NCBI GenBank assembly: GCA_900317025.1
Contig: ONFG01000006.1
Span: 1 to 53,529, forward strand
Source of the DNA: an uncultured Eubacteriales bacterium
Lineage (GTDB): Bacteria > Bacillota > Clostridia > Oscillospirales > Acutalibacteraceae
DNA: 53,529 nucleotides
Direction: 5' to 3'
Shown here: piece after piece, positions 17,745-26,320 of the stretch
Layout of the letters: the number at the start of each line of letters is the position of its first letter
How positions within the stretch are numbered: the first letter of the stretch is position 1
Translations under genes and position numbers: made by a program
Notes under the pieces: generated by a model
Databases searched by the model: none
What the model was told of the DNA's origin: nothing
The model's input: the letters and a program-made list of their open reading frames with translations, nothing else

Positions 17745-17773
17745 ATTATAAATCAATTGGTGCGATATGTCAA
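17745..17773 (-). promoter_or_regulatory. Consensus sigma-A promoter of the FHA-ABC/kinase operon
   Basis: Minus-strand TTGACA (17768-17773), a 17-bp spacer and TATAAT (17745-17750), both perfect consensus hexamers. The leader would be about 95 nt. Confidence 0.88.
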
Positions 17774-17817
17774 TAGCGGAATATTCTTTTAGGGAATTTG
17801 CACAATAGCAGATATTA

Positions 17818-17934
17818 TCAAATGTCAATATTGCAGAGAGTACAGCGAACGATCCCGTTGCGAGCGATTTTGCTAACACGATAGGTCTGATCCGCTTTAA
17901 ACTCAGGGAGCTTTTCGGTTATTCGATTTTCCAC
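17818..17934 (-). pseudogene. Possible small gene or gene remnant (38 codons)
   Basis: A GTG-started frame would encode VENRITEKLPEF, followed by a stretch ending RCTLCNIDI. Its codon choice looks more like the coding genes than like the A/T-rich spacer around it, and it has a C-x-x-C pair. No good ribosome binding site is seen, and the frame continues open upstream into the thiN terminator. I do not recognise a family; it may be a decayed 3' end. Confidence 0.25.
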
Positions 17935-18008
17935 ACTAATTGGATCGCGTGTGTACTTTTTTTGACGTAGGAATAAATGGAAGCATGAACAAAGCACTTT
18001 GTGCGTAC

Positions 18009-18037
18009 TAAAAAAGCCGCAGCAAAAGCGCTGCGGC
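18009..18037 (-). terminator. Terminator of the thiN end of the housekeeping operon
   Basis: An 8-bp stem (18016-18023 with 18030-18037, arms GCCGCAGC and GCTGCGGC) is followed on the minus strand by TTTTTTAG. Confidence 0.9.
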
Positions 18038-18045
18038 ATATAAGA

Positions 18046-18684
18046 TCAATGTATAAAAAAGACAAGCGCCGAGCCGTGGTGAAGTGTAATTGTCACGGTA
18101 TCGCTAACAGCAAAATTACTTATCGTATAAGGGTATTCGGCAAAGACCTCGCCGTTCTCAAGAGGGTAAGACATTCCCGTATAGGAAAGCTTCGCTCCGC
18201 TGCTGCCGAAAGGGATAACGGATACAGTCGTTCCTGGGGATATCTTGAAAACGTTCTCACCGGTATGAAGGAGCGAGATCTCGTTGTAGCTGTCGGAGAT
18301 CACGCCGTGAGCGCCCCTGGCTTCGAGCCATAGAAGGACGGAAAGATTAGCAAGCGCATGATCCATTCGTCCGCCCGTTGCGCCCAGAAAGAGGAATTCG
18401 CGAAATCCTCGCTCAAGGGCAAGCTGTGCGCAGTGCATCGTGTCGGTGTCGATCTTGCGGACTTCCAGACGCACTGTTTCTACGCCCTCATAAGCGTTCG
18501 GGTCGTTAGCCGAGTCGAAGTCACCGACAATTAGATCCGGCGTGAGACTAGTCTTTTTGAGCACGTCGACTCCGCCATCGGCACAGATCAGGTAATCGTC
18601 TTCATTTACGCATTTTTCTATGTAATGTGGGTCACAGTCGGGAGAAGCGGAAACGATCACACAGCGTCTTTCGGTTGCTGCCAT
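18046..18684 (-). CDS. thiN: Thiamine pyrophosphokinase
   Basis: A 212-residue enzyme that makes thiamine diphosphate from thiamine and ATP. The N-terminal half shows the family motifs LICADGGVDVL, PDLIVGDFDSA and KIDTDTMHCAQLAL, then FLGATGGRMDHALANL; the C-terminal half is the thiamine-binding beta region. It is slightly over the usual 210 residues and complete. Its start lies 28 nt inside rsgA, so it is translationally coupled to it. It is the last gene of the prpC-prkC-rsgA-thiN run. In Bacillus, rpe normally sits between rsgA and thiN; here it is absent. Confidence 0.95.
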   Translation of the reverse strand: MAATERRCVIVSASPDCDPHYIEKCVNEDDYLICADGGVDVLKKTSLTPDLIVGDFDSANDPNAYEGVETVRLEVRKIDTDTMHCAQLALERGFREFLFLGATGGRMDHALANLSVLLWLEARGAHGVISDSYNEISLLHTGENVFKISPGTTVSVIPFGSSGAKLSYTGMSYPLENGEVFAEYPYTISNFAVSDTVTITLHHGSALVFFIH

Positions 18685-19562
18685 TTTTTCAAATCCTTTA
18701 CTTCGTTGTACATCGCTTTGTAGCTTTCAAAGCGTGAGGCGCTTATCTTGCCCGCCTCTACGGCCTCAATGACGGCACAGCCCTTCTCACAGGTGTGGCT
18801 GCACGAGGTAAAGCGGCACAGTCCGGTGAATTCTTCAAATTCGGAGAACGCCTCGGGAAGCTTTTCCTTTTCGATAAGCTCGTAGCGCTCGATGTCGAGC
18901 GTTGAGAATCCGGGTGTGTCGGCGACGTAGCCTCCGTGAACCTTGTAAAGCTCGACGGAGCGGGTCGTGTGACGGCCGCGCCCGAGCTTTTTGCTGATGT
19001 CACCGGTATCGAGGTTCAAATCGGGGAAAAGCGTGTTCAGAAGCGACGACTTACCTACACCGGAGTTGCCTGTCAGAGCCGTCACCTTTCCGGGGAGCAG
19101 CGAGAGTATCTCCTCGCCTCCTCTGCCGTCGACAGCGGAGAATTCGATTGCTTTTATGCCGGCAAGCCGGTAGATCGCCAGCAGTTCCTCGGGGGAGCTT
19201 AGGTCGGACTTTGAGAGCACAACAACAGGCTCTATGCCCTTGACGACCGCCGCCGCCGTCATTTTGTCGATGATGAGCGTATTGGGCTGAGGGCTGCAAG
19301 TCGACACAACGATGATGAGCGTGTCGATATTTGCAAGCGGAGGTCTGACGATGCTGTTGCGGCGCTCGAGTACCTCGTCTATCGCGCAGTAGCCGCTTTG
19401 CTGCTCGCTTATAAGTACCTTGTCGCCGACGACAGGCTTTATACCCTTTTTGCGGAAGCTTCCTCTTGCTTTGCACTCATATACTGCATCGGCAGCTTCT
19501 ACATAGTAGAAGCCGCCGATCGACTTTATAATTATTCCGTTTAATTGCTTTTCGTTTACCAT
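18657..19562 (-). CDS. rsgA: Ribosome small-subunit-dependent GTPase A
   Basis: A 301-residue circularly permuted GTPase that checks late 30S subunit assembly. An N-terminal OB-fold (1-70) is followed by the G domain in permuted order: VVLSKSDL (G4), then ALTGNSGVGKSSLLN (G1), GRGRHTTRSVELY and DTPGFSTL (G3). The C-terminal zinc module has FTSCSHTCEKGCAVIEAVEAGKIS with the expected Cys-His set. ATG at 19562 overlaps the prkC stop, indicating coupling. Confidence 0.97.
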   Translation of the reverse strand: MVNEKQLNGIIIKSIGGFYYVEAADAVYECKARGSFRKKGIKPVVGDKVLISEQQSGYCAIDEVLERRNSIVRPPLANIDTLIIVVSTCSPQPNTLIIDKMTAAAVVKGIEPVVVLSKSDLSSPEELLAIYRLAGIKAIEFSAVDGRGGEEILSLLPGKVTALTGNSGVGKSSLLNTLFPDLNLDTGDISKKLGRGRHTTRSVELYKVHGGYVADTPGFSTLDIERYELIEKEKLPEAFSEFEEFTGLCRFTSCSHTCEKGCAVIEAVEAGKISASRFESYKAMYNEVKDLKKWQQPKDAV

Positions 19563-21763
19563 TCACCGTCACCATCGTTGGATTCTTCCTCGGAGGGAGC
19601 AGTATCCTCATACTCGCTCGAAGAAGACTCCTCATTTTGGCTCTCGTTTTCGTAGTCGTAATCGGAGGTCATATCCGAATCATAATCGGAATCCTCGTGA
19701 TAATCACGGTACTCGCTGTCGGTATCTTCTCTTTCGTCTTCGGTGTCGGTATCGGTCTCCGTTTCGGTATCGGTATCGGTCTCGAGGATGAAGTTATAGG
19801 ATTCCTCCGGAGTTACGGTATTGTTCTTAAAGTCGAACTTATATACGCGGTAAGTCTGCTCGTTGAGAGCGACTACTACGGGCAGCGAGCCGACTGTACT
19901 CATTCTGGAGATCGTGATCGTGTACTGCCTTGCGTACTTCGGTACGATCGGCTTGGTATAGGACTTATCGACCTCACCGTCAATGATGACCTCAAATTTT
20001 ACGGAGGACGCGATGTCTGCCGGGAGGTCTACTGTCTGGGAAAGCGAAACGTTTCTCGGCGGGCCCTCGGAAAGGATAACAGACACATTCGTACCCGGCT
20101 CCACCTTTGCGCCTCGAAGCGGATTCTGAGCAACGATCTTATCCTTTGCAACGGTGCTTTCCATATAGGTATAGCCGTTGTAGGTAAGACCTGTTTCAAC
20201 GAGCTTGCTTTGCGCCTCGGAAAGCGTAAGACCTACGAGGTTCGGTACCTCGACCTTCGACTTGCCCGCCTTCTTGCTGACATAGATCTTAACGGTCGAG
20301 CCGATCGTGATCTTGCTGCCGGAAGCGGGATATGTCTGCTTAACATAGCCCTCTGCCGTTTCGTTGTCAAGAACCATGAGTACCTCGGGGATAAGGTTTG
20401 CAGATTTCATTCTCTGAACGGCGTCGTCCTTCGTTCTGCCGTCGACATTTGGAAGGTTGATCGTTGTTTCCTCACTGTTTACGACGATCTGGATCGTGGA
20501 GCCCTCCTTGATCTTTTTCTCGCTCGGCTCGGGATCCTGGCTGATGATAACGTCGAGCGGCTTGTCTGCGTCGTAAACATTCGTAACGTCCCAACGGAAG
20601 TTGTACGTTACCTTATCTTTATTGACATCGCTGAAATTAAGCCCGATGAGATTCGGCACAAGGACATCGGTAGTTGAGTTACTGCTTAAGCCCTTGAAGA
20701 CGGCAAGCACGAGGAACACGAGGCAAACGGCGATAAATGCCGTTACCGCTCCGATAACGACCTGAACCACCGTATTTGTGCGAGGTTCGTCATCATCGTC
20801 GCCGTCGTCCCACTCGTCGCCCTCTTTATAAGGGGACTCCGACTCGATCTTGCGAACGGTCGTGACCTTCGGCTGCGAGCTTCTCTCGGGAACGTCGTCG
20901 AAGTTGAAGTTGAAGTGAATGCCGGGGTTTTTCTTTATTTTAAGGATATCGCTGTACATCTCGGCTGCGGAATGGTAACGCTTCTGCGGGTCCTTCTGCA
21001 TTGCCTTGATAACTATCTCCTCTAAGCCTTCGGGGATATCGGGATTGATCTGACGCGGCGGTATGGGATCCGACTGGAGTTGCATGAGCGCAACGGATAC
21101 GGCGTTGTCGTCGTCAAAGGGAAGCTTGCCCGTAAGCATTTCGTAAAGCATGACGCCGAGTGAGTATAGGTCGCTCTTGGCGTCTGTCGGCTCTCCCCTC
21201 GCCTGCTCGGGCGAAACGTAGTGAACGGAGCCGATAGCCTTGTTCGTCATCGTCATTGAGTTTGTTGTACTCTTTGAGAAACGGGCGATGCCGAAGTCGG
21301 TAACCTTGATCGTGCCGTCCTCCAAAAGCATGATGTTCTGGGGCTTTACGTCGCGGTGGATGATGCCCTTCTCATGAGCGTGCTGGAGCGCTTTAAGCGT
21401 CTGGAGAACAAAATGGATCGTCTCCTTCCAGTTGACGGGACCGTTCTTCTCGATGTAATCTTTAAGAGTGATGCCGTCTATATACTCCATTACGATATAC
21501 TGAATCCTGTCGCCGAAGCTTACATCGTAGACCTTTACGATGTTCGGGTGAGACAGAACAGCTATCGCCTTGGATTCGTCTTTAAATCTTCTAATAAATT
21601 CATTGTTGCCGAGATATTCGTCTCTCAGGATCTTAATAGCAACGGGAATGTCGTCCTGAATGTCACGGGCGCTGTAAACGACTGCCATGCCGCCTTCGCC
21701 GATGACCTCTCCGATCTCATAGCGGCCGTCAAGCCTTTTGCCGACATACTTATCCTCCGCCAT
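19556..21763 (-). CDS. prkC: PASTA-domain Ser/Thr protein kinase
   Basis: A 735-residue membrane kinase that senses muropeptides or lipid II and controls growth and wall synthesis. The cytosolic kinase (1-270) has GEGGMAVVY, VAIKIL, HRDVKPQNIML, DFG and GSVHYVSPEQA. A juxtamembrane linker, one membrane helix near 335-360 and three extracellular PASTA repeats (about 365-430, 431-495, 500-565) follow. After these come a beta-rich module of about 100 residues and an unusual acidic tail of about 70 residues made almost only of Thr, Asp, Glu, Ser and Tyr. Its partner phosphatase gene lies 21 nt upstream. The name stk1 is also used for this family. Confidence 0.96.
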   Translation of the reverse strand: MAEDKYVGKRLDGRYEIGEVIGEGGMAVVYSARDIQDDIPVAIKILRDEYLGNNEFIRRFKDESKAIAVLSHPNIVKVYDVSFGDRIQYIVMEYIDGITLKDYIEKNGPVNWKETIHFVLQTLKALQHAHEKGIIHRDVKPQNIMLLEDGTIKVTDFGIARFSKSTTNSMTMTNKAIGSVHYVSPEQARGEPTDAKSDLYSLGVMLYEMLTGKLPFDDDNAVSVALMQLQSDPIPPRQINPDIPEGLEEIVIKAMQKDPQKRYHSAAEMYSDILKIKKNPGIHFNFNFDDVPERSSQPKVTTVRKIESESPYKEGDEWDDGDDDDEPRTNTVVQVVIGAVTAFIAVCLVFLVLAVFKGLSSNSTTDVLVPNLIGLNFSDVNKDKVTYNFRWDVTNVYDADKPLDVIISQDPEPSEKKIKEGSTIQIVVNSEETTINLPNVDGRTKDDAVQRMKSANLIPEVLMVLDNETAEGYVKQTYPASGSKITIGSTVKIYVSKKAGKSKVEVPNLVGLTLSEAQSKLVETGLTYNGYTYMESTVAKDKIVAQNPLRGAKVEPGTNVSVILSEGPPRNVSLSQTVDLPADIASSVKFEVIIDGEVDKSYTKPIVPKYARQYTITISRMSTVGSLPVVVALNEQTYRVYKFDFKNNTVTPEESYNFILETDTDTETETDTDTEDEREDTDSEYRDYHEDSDYDSDMTSDYDYENESQNEESSSSEYEDTAPSEEESNDGDGEW

Positions 21764-21784
21764 CTTTTACTCTCCTTTACACAT

Positions 21785-22519
21785 TTACTCGTTGATGAGG
21801 ATCGCAACGGTGATATTATCGCTGCCGCCGCATTCCTTCGCAATGTTCACAAGACCTTGCGCCAGTTCTTCCTTTTCTTTTATTGCCTTAACAGCCTCAA
21901 GCAGTTCCTCGTTGCTGAAATAATTGCTCAGACCGTCGGTACACATCAGGATGATGTCGCCGCTCTCAAAGGGCGCAGTAAGGAAATCAACTTCAAGCTC
22001 AGGCTCAACGCCGAGCGCCCTCGTGATGTAATTCTTGCTCGGGTGGAATCTCGCTTCCTCCTGAGTTATCTGCCCCAGCTCAACGAGCTGCTGCACGAGA
22101 GAATGGTCTGTCGTGATCTGTTCGATGTATTCCGACGTTATCCTATAAACGCGGCTGTCGCCTGCATGGATGACATAAAGCTTGCTTCCGCTGATGACCG
22201 CAAGCTCGACGGTCGTACCCATTCCGCTGAGGTTATCGTCAAGGCAGGACATATCATAAACCTTTGTGTTTGCAGACAAAACGGCTTTTTCCATAAGCTC
22301 TTCGAGATCTTGCTCGCTCATATCGGGCTTCAGATCTTCCGACAGTATGCGGCTGATCTCCTTGCACGCTTCAGAGCTTGCGACATTGCCGCCATTGGCT
22401 CCGCCCATGCCGTCGCAGACAGCAGCCCATGCGAGAGTTTCCGAAAGCTTCTCGCAAAGGCAGTAATCCTGATTATTTCTGCGCATCAAGCCTACATCAG
22501 TCTTATAATATATCTGCAA
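21785..22519 (-). CDS. prpC: PP2C-family phosphatase paired with PrkC
   Basis: A 244-residue Stp1/PrpC-type phosphatase. Family motifs are TDVGLMRRNNQDYC, AAVCDGMGGANGGNVAS, VIHAGDSRVYRI, LMCTDGLSNYF and CGGSDNITVAIL. It reverses phosphorylation by the kinase encoded just downstream. The start is TTG at 22519 with GGGGG six bases before; no ATG fits. The 417-bp spacer to rlmN upstream, with several TATAAT-like sequences close to the start, suggests prpC has its own promoter. Confidence 0.95.
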   Translation of the reverse strand: MQIYYKTDVGLMRRNNQDYCLCEKLSETLAWAAVCDGMGGANGGNVASSEACKEISRILSEDLKPDMSEQDLEELMEKAVLSANTKVYDMSCLDDNLSGMGTTVELAVISGSKLYVIHAGDSRVYRITSEYIEQITTDHSLVQQLVELGQITQEEARFHPSKNYITRALGVEPELEVDFLTAPFESGDIILMCTDGLSNYFSNEELLEAVKAIKEKEELAQGLVNIAKECGGSDNITVAILINE

Positions 22520-22936
22520 ATCAATTCCCCCTTTGCTTTGATATTATGTGTTTATATCAATTATATATTTTACAAATTATATACACAGCCATACACCACA
22601 CAGCATAAAGCAGCGTGTACCTCAAAACAAAACAATAATCAACTAAACAGCCTCAAAACAAAACAAAAAACAAGAGCGGACGAACGGAGAAAGCGCCGAA
22701 CCGTTTCACACATTTGCCCAAACGACGGGCTCTTTTCTTAAAACTTAAAGTCCCAAAACAAAAATAATAACCCAAAACTGCCGCACAAACGCGGCTTCGA
22801 AAGCCGAAGCCCGACAATACTGCCGCACTATTTAATAATACTTCATTTTGCGGATAAATGCAAGGCTTAAAAGCACCCTGCGGTAATTTTTTTCATATTT
22901 TAGTTATTCTTCCAAAACGTGCACTTAAAATACGTA
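22520..22936. other. Intergenic region between rlmN and prpC
   Basis: A low-complexity, A-rich stretch without a convincing gene. It has a 16-bp direct repeat (listed separately), a hairpin CGGCTT-CGA-AAGCCG near 22793-22808 and A/T-rich promoter-like sequence close to prpC at 22555-22585. Confidence 0.6.
22620..22666. repeat. 16-bp direct repeat, period 31
   Basis: CCTCAAAACAAAACAA occurs at 22620-22635 and again at 22651-22666. A degenerate CCCAAAACAAAAA follows near 22751. Function unknown. Confidence 0.55.
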
Positions 22937-23977
22937 TCATTCAAGCGACTTTTTTTCGGTTGCACGACGCCTTAGCTGGCCGCATGAAGCGTTGATGTCG
23001 GAGCCGAGAGTACGGCGAACTGTCGCAGTTATGCCGTGTCTGCCGAGTATCTTTATGAATGCCTGCTGACGCTCGATGGCGCTTTTTCTGTAGCCCGTTC
23101 CCTTTACCGGGTTTACGGGGATTAGATTTACGTGACAAAGCATCCCCTTAAGGCGATCAGCCAATTCGCGCGCACATTCGTCCGAGTCGTTTACACCGCT
23201 TATCATGGCGTATTCAAACGAAATGCGGCGGCCAGTGGCGTTCGCGTAATGACGGCACGCCTTTAAAAGCTCGTCGATCGGAAAGCGCTTGTTCACCGGC
23301 ATCGTGCGGCTGCGGATCTCGTCATTCGGCGCATGGAGCGAAACGGAAAGCGTAAGCTGGAGCTTTTCCTTCTCAAGGTCGTAGATCCTGTTCACAAGTC
23401 CGCACGTTGAAAGCGAGATGTGACGCATTCCTATATTGAGGTTGTCCTCCGATGAAACGAGGCGCAGAAACTTCAGCACATTGTCGTAATTGTCGAGCGG
23501 CTCACCCATGCCCATGAGGACAATGTTTGAGATGCGGATACCGAGATCCTTCTGAGCGGAGTGTATCTGGGCGAGCATCTCGCTCGGGGCGAGGTTTCTC
23601 GAAAAACCGCTCTGCCCCGTCGCACAGAAAGTGCAGCCCATTTTACAGCCGACCTGCGTCGAAATGCAGATCGTGTAGCCGTGGCGGTAGTTCATAACTA
23701 CCGACTCGACCATCTCTCCGTCGTTAAACGAAAACAAATACTTAACTGTTTTATCATAAACCGAAACGAGCTTTTTTTCAATGGTTGCAACAGAGATGTA
23801 ATAAGTATTACTGAGATTGTTACGTAATTCCTTCGATATATTCGTCATCTCGCCGAACGAGGAAACGCCTTCGGAAAGCCATTTGTAGACCTGCTTGGCG
23901 CGAAATGACTGCAGGTCAAGCTCGTTTTTGAATTCGTCAGTCAGCTCTGCAAGCGTATAGGAGCGTATATCTTTCAT
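22937..23977 (-). CDS. rlmN: Dual-specificity 23S rRNA/tRNA adenine-C2 methyltransferase
   Basis: A 346-residue radical-SAM enzyme that methylates C2 of A2503 in 23S rRNA and of A37 in some tRNAs. The iron-sulfur cluster motif is CKMGCTFCATGQSGFSRNL; MGMGEPLDNYDNV and SLHAPNDEIRSRTMP are typical, and the two reactive cysteines lie in the late part (STCGLV and SCGQLR). It is full length. It lies 70 nt downstream of rsmB in the same direction. Confidence 0.97.
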   Translation of the reverse strand: MKDIRSYTLAELTDEFKNELDLQSFRAKQVYKWLSEGVSSFGEMTNISKELRNNLSNTYYISVATIEKKLVSVYDKTVKYLFSFNDGEMVESVVMNYRHGYTICISTQVGCKMGCTFCATGQSGFSRNLAPSEMLAQIHSAQKDLGIRISNIVLMGMGEPLDNYDNVLKFLRLVSSEDNLNIGMRHISLSTCGLVNRIYDLEKEKLQLTLSVSLHAPNDEIRSRTMPVNKRFPIDELLKACRHYANATGRRISFEYAMISGVNDSDECARELADRLKGMLCHVNLIPVNPVKGTGYRKSAIERQQAFIKILGRHGITATVRRTLGSDINASCGQLRRRATEKKSLE

Positions 23978-24047
23978 TGTTTCACCTCTGTTGGCGGTCA
24001 GCTGTGTGGTTGCTTGCTCTTTAAAGGCAGCTCATAAAACGAAACCG

Positions 24048-25373
24048 TTACGCCTTTTTGCGAAAAACCGCTACAAAAAAGCCGTCTGTGCCGTTTGTCT
24101 GTGGGAAGAGCGTAAGGCAGTTTTCCGCTTCATTGATCGTTCTCATTACTCCGTCGGGAAGAGCAAGCTCAAGCGGCTCAAAATCCTTGTTTCTTTCAAG
24201 GAATAAGGCGGCGTTGATGTTATTTTCCTTACGGTTGAGCGTACACGTCGAGTAAATGAGCGTGCCGCCCGGTCTTAAGAATTTTGCGGAGTTTTCGAGT
24301 ATTTTTAGCTGAAGCTCGGGGAGCGTTTCGGCGCCGGTGTCGCTTTTATAGCGTATTTCCGGCTTGCGGCGCAGAACTCCAAGTCCGGAGCACGGAACGT
24401 CACAAATTATCTTGTCAGACGTTTCAAGCGGAGTATCGCCCGCTGCGTCTCTTATACGTGCCGACACATTTGTTATCCCAAGGCGCCGTAAAGAAGCTTC
24501 GATAAGCTTTATCTTGTGGTCGTAGATATCGTATGAATACACACGACCTAATGGGGTGCACTGGGCGGCGGTGAATGTTTTTCCGCCGGGCGCTGCACAG
24601 ACGTCGCTGACAGTATCTCCATCACAGACTCCGAGAAGCTCACAGCAGACCTGCGAGGAAAGATCCTGAACATGAAAAAGCCCCTGAGCATAGCTTTCAA
24701 GCGAAGTCACCGAGCCGGTGAGTTTTATTTCAAGAGCGTTTTTGAGCTTTGTCTTTTCGGCGCAGATGCCTTCAAGCTTAAGCTTTTCGATAAGCTTTTC
24801 TTCCGTCGTTCTGATGGTGTTCACTCTGACGAAGATCGGGGGTCTGCCAGCAAGCGCCGAGAGAGTCCCCTCGGTAACGTCCCTTCCGTAGTCTTCAAGC
24901 CACAGCGAGACGATGTCTTCCGGGCAGGAATACTTGACGGAGAGGTACTTGACTGCGTCGCTTTCATCTGGCAGCGGAAAGCGGTTCTCGGCTCTCGTTA
25001 TGCTTCGGAGAACGCCGTTCACAAAGCCGGACGAACGGTAAAGCTTCTCCTTTTTGCAAAGGGTGACTGCCTCGTTTACGGCAGCGCTGTCGGGCACCTT
25101 ATCCATAAAAACAAGCTGGTAGACTGACAGGCGAAGTATCTCCAGAACGGTCGGCTCAATCTTTTTAAGGCGCACGCTCGAAAAACTTCTGATTATGTAG
25201 TCGAGCGTTATCCTGCGCTCGAGAACACCGTAGAATATATTAGAAATAAAAGCCTTGTCTCTGCCGTCAAGCTCGGGGTCGGAAAGCGCCTCGTCGAGGA
25301 CGAGGTTAGAATATGCGCCGTTCTGATCGACTCTGAGAAGAGCCTTCAGCACGATCCTGCGTGTGTTTTTCAT
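24048..25373 (-). CDS. rsmB: 16S rRNA m5C967 methyltransferase
   Basis: A 441-residue SAM-dependent enzyme. The N-terminal NusB-like RNA-binding domain (1-140) is followed by a methyltransferase fold with VCAAPGGKTF for SAM binding, CDVPCSGLGVLRRKPEIRY and YSTCTLNRKEN, the two cysteines of the RNA m5C mechanism. It lies 16 nt downstream of fmt, as in many Firmicutes (fmt-rsmB). Confidence 0.96.
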   Translation of the reverse strand: MKNTRRIVLKALLRVDQNGAYSNLVLDEALSDPELDGRDKAFISNIFYGVLERRITLDYIIRSFSSVRLKKIEPTVLEILRLSVYQLVFMDKVPDSAAVNEAVTLCKKEKLYRSSGFVNGVLRSITRAENRFPLPDESDAVKYLSVKYSCPEDIVSLWLEDYGRDVTEGTLSALAGRPPIFVRVNTIRTTEEKLIEKLKLEGICAEKTKLKNALEIKLTGSVTSLESYAQGLFHVQDLSSQVCCELLGVCDGDTVSDVCAAPGGKTFTAAQCTPLGRVYSYDIYDHKIKLIEASLRRLGITNVSARIRDAAGDTPLETSDKIICDVPCSGLGVLRRKPEIRYKSDTGAETLPELQLKILENSAKFLRPGGTLIYSTCTLNRKENNINAALFLERNKDFEPLELALPDGVMRTINEAENCLTLFPQTNGTDGFFVAVFRKKA

Positions 25374-25389
25374 TAAATCACCTTTAGGG

Positions 25390-26307
25390 TCAAATCATCT
25401 CGCCGACGCTTGCCCTCTGGCCACGGAAGAAGTCGGCGGCCGGCATCTGCTTTTTGCCCTCAAGCTGAACGCTGAGAAGCTCAAGCGAGCCTTCGCCGCA
25501 GGCGATAACGGGCGGGTCTAGCGACACGATCTCTCCAGGTTTGCCGGAACGCTGAGAGAGCTTTGCAGCGTATATCTTCAGCTTTTTCCCGCCGTACTGC
25601 GTGAATGCGACAGGCCAAGGGTTCATGCCTCTGACCTTGTTGTGTATCTGCTGCGCGCTCAGCGACCAGTCGATCACGGCTTCTTCCTTCGAGAGCGGCT
25701 TTGCGTAGGTCGATTTTTCGTCGTCCTGCTTTGTAAATTCGGCGGTGCCGTTTTCAAGTGAGACAAGCGTATCTATAAGCAGGTCAGGCGCGGCACAAGC
25801 AAGCCTGTCAAAAAGCTCTCCAGCCGTTTCGTCGGGGAGTATCTTGGTTTCCAGAGTAGCGATCATGTCGCCGGTATCGAGGCCGGCGTCCATTTTCATA
25901 GCTGTCACGCCCGTTATTTTTTCGCCCTCGATAACGGCACGCTGTATCGGCGCAGCGCCTCGAAGCTTTGGGAGGAGCGAACCGTGGATATTTATGCAGC
26001 CGTACTTTGGGATATCGAGAACTTCCTTCGGCAAGATCTTGCCGTAGGCGATAACGACGATAATATCGGGGCAAAAGCCGGCTATCTCGGCGGCAATGTC
26101 TGCCGAGCGCAGCGTTTCTGGCTGGCGAACCTGCAAACCGAGCTTTTCGGCGCAGACCTTCACATCGGGCGGCGTCATGATGCGCTTTCTGCCGACCGGC
26201 TTGTCTGGCTGCGTGTAAACGGCGGATATCGTGAACCGACCGTCGGCGGCAAGCGCCTCTAAAGAGGGAACTGAGAAGTCGGGCGTTCCCATAAATACAA
26301 CGTTCAT
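25390..26307 (-). CDS. fmt: Methionyl-tRNA formyltransferase
   Basis: A 305-residue enzyme that formylates initiator Met-tRNA. It begins MNVVFMGTPDFSVPSLEAL, has the catalytic region NIHGSLLPKLRGAAPIQRAV with MDAGLDTGDM, and a C-terminal OB-like domain with KVRGMNPWP. An open frame extends 30 codons upstream, but ATG at 26307 has GGAGG ideally placed and matches the family start. It lies directly after def. Confidence 0.97.
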   Translation of the reverse strand: MNVVFMGTPDFSVPSLEALAADGRFTISAVYTQPDKPVGRKRIMTPPDVKVCAEKLGLQVRQPETLRSADIAAEIAGFCPDIIVVIAYGKILPKEVLDIPKYGCINIHGSLLPKLRGAAPIQRAVIEGEKITGVTAMKMDAGLDTGDMIATLETKILPDETAGELFDRLACAAPDLLIDTLVSLENGTAEFTKQDDEKSTYAKPLSKEEAVIDWSLSAQQIHNKVRGMNPWPVAFTQYGGKKLKIYAAKLSQRSGKPGEIVSLDPPVIACGEGSLELLSVQLEGKKQMPAADFFRGQRASVGEMI

Positions 26308-26320
26308 GCGGCACCTCCGC

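Larger units (their letters stand above)
17643..18045. other. Intergenic region upstream of the FHA-ABC operon
   Basis: It holds the operon promoter (17745-17773) and the thiN terminator (18016-18037). Between them, minus strand 17818-17934, lies a short frame with coding-like composition, listed as a possible remnant. Confidence 0.6.

Noticed and set aside
18046-18684. A thiamine riboswitch controlling thiN
   Set aside because: thiN starts inside rsgA, so there is no room for a leader, and no TPP-riboswitch motif was seen.
19637-20677. A 346-codon frame antisense to the PASTA repeats of prkC
   Set aside because: A shadow of repeat-rich coding sequence; low-complexity start and no ribosome binding site.
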